DNA of 64,000 nt from Cristatella mucedo (Eukaryota > Bryozoa > Phylactolaemata > Cristatellidae), in contig WPIO01000061.1 in the NCBI GenBank assembly GCA_009760855.2, positions 2,230,001 to 2,294,000 on the forward strand, written 5' to 3'. The notes beneath the pieces were generated by a model. That model did no database searches. It saw only the letters and a program-made list of their open reading frames with translations, and was not told where the DNA came from. The first letter of the stretch is position 1. Every line of letters starts with the position of its first letter. Of this stretch, positions 61,100-64,000 are shown piece by piece. The position numbers were made by a program, and so were the translations under genes.

Positions 61100-62900
61100 A
61101 CTCGTGAAAAATCGCAGGTAATTTATTTCAGTATTGCATTTCAACCCGGGCCGCAGTGTCCCGTGGTGAGCCTGGCCTGCTGTTGGGCAAGGACTCCACA
61201 CCACGACCTGGGGCATGGAGTGCTCATATCTTACCTTTAGCCTCTTTTGGTTTTTGACCTTGTCACAAGCAAGGCTTTTGCTGAGCATCGGCAGCACAAA
61301 GATCGTGGACGTCTTCAGTTTGTTTCTCTTGTAGTGTTTGTCATATGCGACTTTTTCTGTTGAATTTCGGCAGTTTGGCACTGAGTGTCTTCTTTTATTG
61401 CTCGTTTTTCGTTGTTGTCTATGATTAGTACACTTATATTCTGATCTGTTTGCTTCTTTTTGGTCCGAATTCGTCGCTGTGAAAACTAGCCTTCACGAGG
61501 GCTGTCAGAAACCACGCGTTTTGAGTGGAAATTAGCCAGCACACATTAAAAATCACTGAAAACAACTTGGCTTTGGGCGATGGACCTGATATCTAATGAC
61601 TTAGCTTGTGAGCCTGGCTTAGCTGGATTGCCCAGCTTAGAGTTCTTAGCTAATAGAGCAAAATATCGAAATTATATTTAACAATTTTTATTTAAAACAT
61701 ACCGTCTATTTTTATGAAATTTGTTTATCATCGCTGGGCTTTTTTGAGTCAGCACCGAGTCTACGGAACGTATGGACATGCTAACCATATTTAAATTTAT
61801 ATTAGCTGTGTAGTAAGCCCCCAGGAGTCATGAGCAGATTCAATAAATGCATGTCCGTCGCTTACTAATAGCATACGTGGCACGATTTCCGGTCTGTCGA
61901 GCTCTCACTGGTAGCTTTTCAATGCGCCAGCTCAGCTGGTCCAAGCAAAAGCTGGGAAGGGCGGGAAGCGCCAACGTCACTTCTATCGACAGCAAAGGGG
62001 GGTTGTAACGCAGGAAGCTTAAGTTTCTGTAATGTGAAATTAGGCAGTCGTCCGGAGGCAGCCCTTGGGTCTCCATTTTTCTCTCACCATTCGTGCATTT
62101 GCAGTAGCAAACAATACTTTTAGCCCGGTAGCATAGTGCTGTCAAAGCTCAACGAATACAATATTTTCGTCAGCAACGTTTCGGAAGACTACAGGGTATC
62201 CGGCGTGAGAACTTTGACGAGAAAAGTGCTGAGATTATCAGTTAAACCCGGTCAACTTTTAGAGGCAGTTTGCCATTTTCTCAATTTTACTGCAGAGAAG
62301 TCTCCCGACAACATGTGAACATACTGCTGTCACAGAGGAATTTTACTACTAAAACTCGAGAAGGAACAAGGGAGCCAGTCTGGTCAGCTCCGTGTGGAGT
62401 TATTCCGAAATCCAAGTTTTTCCAGGCTATCATAAGTTCAAGACAGATATCCTCTCTTTAAATTCTTTTTGGTAGTTTGACTCAACGGGTGCTCACTAGA
62501 GGTCCACAGCAAAGCTTCCCATGATCACATGTATATGTTAGTCTACCCCCAGAATAAGCAAGGTTTGGTGCCAATCCAACATGCCTAGGTCAGTACTACC
62601 AAAGGACATTTTCAGGCATTACATGCCACGGGCCTAAGCAACTGAGAAGGTGTCTGACTCTTTAAGTCAGCCATAGAGCGATGAGCTACAATCTTGAGAA
62701 GCCTGAAGCCCCTGGAAGTATGGCTAGTAGACCCTGCGAAGGTTGGCCAAGGAAGACCAACCGGTGGGACGACTTTCACCTGATGTTGCTGGCTCTTCGA
62801 CTATGGAAGGCATCGCTCTGGGAGCGCTTTTAGTCACTGCTGACCACTAATAGTGCGGTCGTAAGCACTAGGCAGCGCCTGAGGTTTGCCAGGCATGGAA
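61100..62900. other. Downstream of exon 35, mostly unrecognised
   Basis: No further GCN1 exon found. Near 62,735-62,780 the + strand gives WPRKTNRWDDF, resembling the arginine/tryptophan end of some LINE ORFs (RGRPRKRW.DD), but it is too short to assign. Confidence 0.4.
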
Positions 62901-62924
62901 TTGTGAGAAGGGTTAAATAATATT

Positions 62925-63300
62925 AATGAAACACTTGATATAGCACCCTCAGAGAACTCAATCTCTTTATAGGCATTTCACATCTGCTGCAAAGGAAGCA
63001 CGAGCGAATGGTTAGTGGTAGTATGCTGGATAAACAACAAGAATAACATGGTTAGGGTAGACATGCACGAGGTCAGCATGAAATTATGGTTAGTGGCTGC
63101 ATGCAGTGTCGGCACGTACAAGCACATAATGGTCGAATCACGGGGACCGACTGAATGCTCGGATAAATAGACGTGTTTTTAGTTTCTTTATAATTTCGGA
63201 CTAGTCAAGAGATGTCATGACGTGATTGGGAGTGAGTTCCCTGGCTTCGGGACCATACGAATGGTTGCCAAGCACAAAACGCAAGCTTGGGCTTAACGAG
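62925..63300 (-). mobile_element. LINE family A 3' end
   Basis: CACCCTCAGAGAACTCAATC, a UTR, then the antisense ORF end (GGGAGTGAGTTCCCTGGCTT encodes the KPGNSLP motif). Confidence 0.72.
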
Positions 63301-63720
63301 CTAAGCAGGCGAGATTGTGTCAGATGGGCCCTAGACCGATTACACTGCTGACGATTACAGTAGAGTCTTGTGGACCGGCTAGTCAAAGTTCACGATTTTC
63401 ACTTACAGAAAACCAGAAACCATGCCTAAAAGATAAGATATACCACCCTGGCCATCTTCAGCCATTCGGGGAAATTGATGGTTGAAGGCTCGTGGTTTGT
63501 GTTTACTTGCGTTACTCCGGTTTCGGAATTCTGCGCAGTATTAGATAACTTATAGATCATCATATGCACGTCGATCTAGTAAAAAATAATACGGTTCCAT
63601 TTGCTAGAGCTCTTCTGAGAAAAAATTACATCTGGCAGCAAGACCCGAGCAATGAGAAGGTTTTTTGCTGAAACACATCAAGTCATTAGTTGATCAAGTC
63701 TGAGGATGCTTTACGAAGTG

Positions 63721-63750
63721 TGTTATTATTATTATTATTATTATTATTAA
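63721..63750 (+). repeat. (ATT)n microsatellite
   Basis: About ten ATT units. The upstream sequence lacks the family A stem-loop. Confidence 0.9.
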
Positions 63751-64000
63751 GTCAGCTGCCCGGCCTAAGTGCCATAGAAAATCTGCGGCATAGGTTGCAG
63801 CACTGTTTGTGGTCCTATTCAGTGTGTGGTACAACTCCCTAAAGATCTGTTTAGCTAATGGCTGCAGTAGTGCTTTTGAAATTTTACTTTGTGACATAAA
63901 GAGGTTGATGGACTTCGCCGTTAGAGAGGTTATTAAAACCGTGCTCGCCTGACCTCATAATAGATTATTTGTCATTAAAATAATTTTACTTGTGCAAGAT

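Noticed and set aside
61064-61381. 105-codon minus-strand frame
   Set aside because: Starts in sequence with no signals and runs into the ATT tail of a SINE; no family recognised.
1-64000. CRISPR array, operon or prokaryotic island
   Set aside because: Repeats found are dispersed LINE/SINE copies or microsatellites; no regularly spaced repeat-spacer pattern and no bacterial gene organisation.

Overview
This is a eukaryotic nuclear window, most likely from an invertebrate animal. It holds one recognisable host gene: a long, intron-rich + strand gene for the translational regulator GCN1, which activates the eIF2-alpha kinase GCN2. The evidence for an animal is 35 short exons with GT-AG introns, close residue-level similarity to animal GCN1, abundant L2/CR1-like LINE 3' ends and tRNA-derived SINEs. 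I cannot name the species.

Layout: 1-13.4 kb is intergenic and repeat-rich. It has L2/CR1-like LINE pieces at 3.2-3.9, 5.3-5.9, 6.9-7.7, 8.0-10.6 and 10.6-11.2 kb, a decayed hAT transposase at 11.8-12.9 kb, and otherwise unrecognised DNA. GCN1 begins at 13,537, below two short upstream reading frames. Its 35 visible exons run to 60,368 and give 6,015 coding bases, a continuous 2,005-codon frame. Every reading phase matches from exon to exon, except that the 20/21 junction has two competing acceptors. The last ~3.6 kb is intronic or holds exons I could not recognise. The C-terminal part, including the GCN2-binding region, lies beyond the window.

The introns are loaded with mobile-element debris of two LINE families. 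Family A has a conserved 3' stem-loop ending in (ATT)n. Family B has an ACATT-type tail. Two tRNA-derived SINE families are also present, and SINE A carries a 3' tail like that of LINE family A. Several insertions are nested: a LINE in a LINE at 26.1-26.8 and 46.6-48.0 kb, and a SINE in a LINE at 33.0 kb. There is also an inverted pair of LINE B ends at 41.1-41.6 kb, and a larger composite block bounded by a 43-base direct repeat at 40.6 and 41.7 kb.

Biology: GCN1 is a HEAT-repeat scaffold that sits on stalled or collided ribosomes, works with the ABC protein GCN20, and presents uncharged-tRNA signals to GCN2. The window carries the N-terminal three quarters of that scaffold, including the eEF3-like HEAT block (exons 26-34). 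I saw no CRISPR array, rRNA, canonical tRNA gene, operon or prokaryotic feature, and no clear new multi-gene system. The unusual material is the upstream frames of GCN1, its 55-base intron, and the SINE/LINE tail sharing and nesting.
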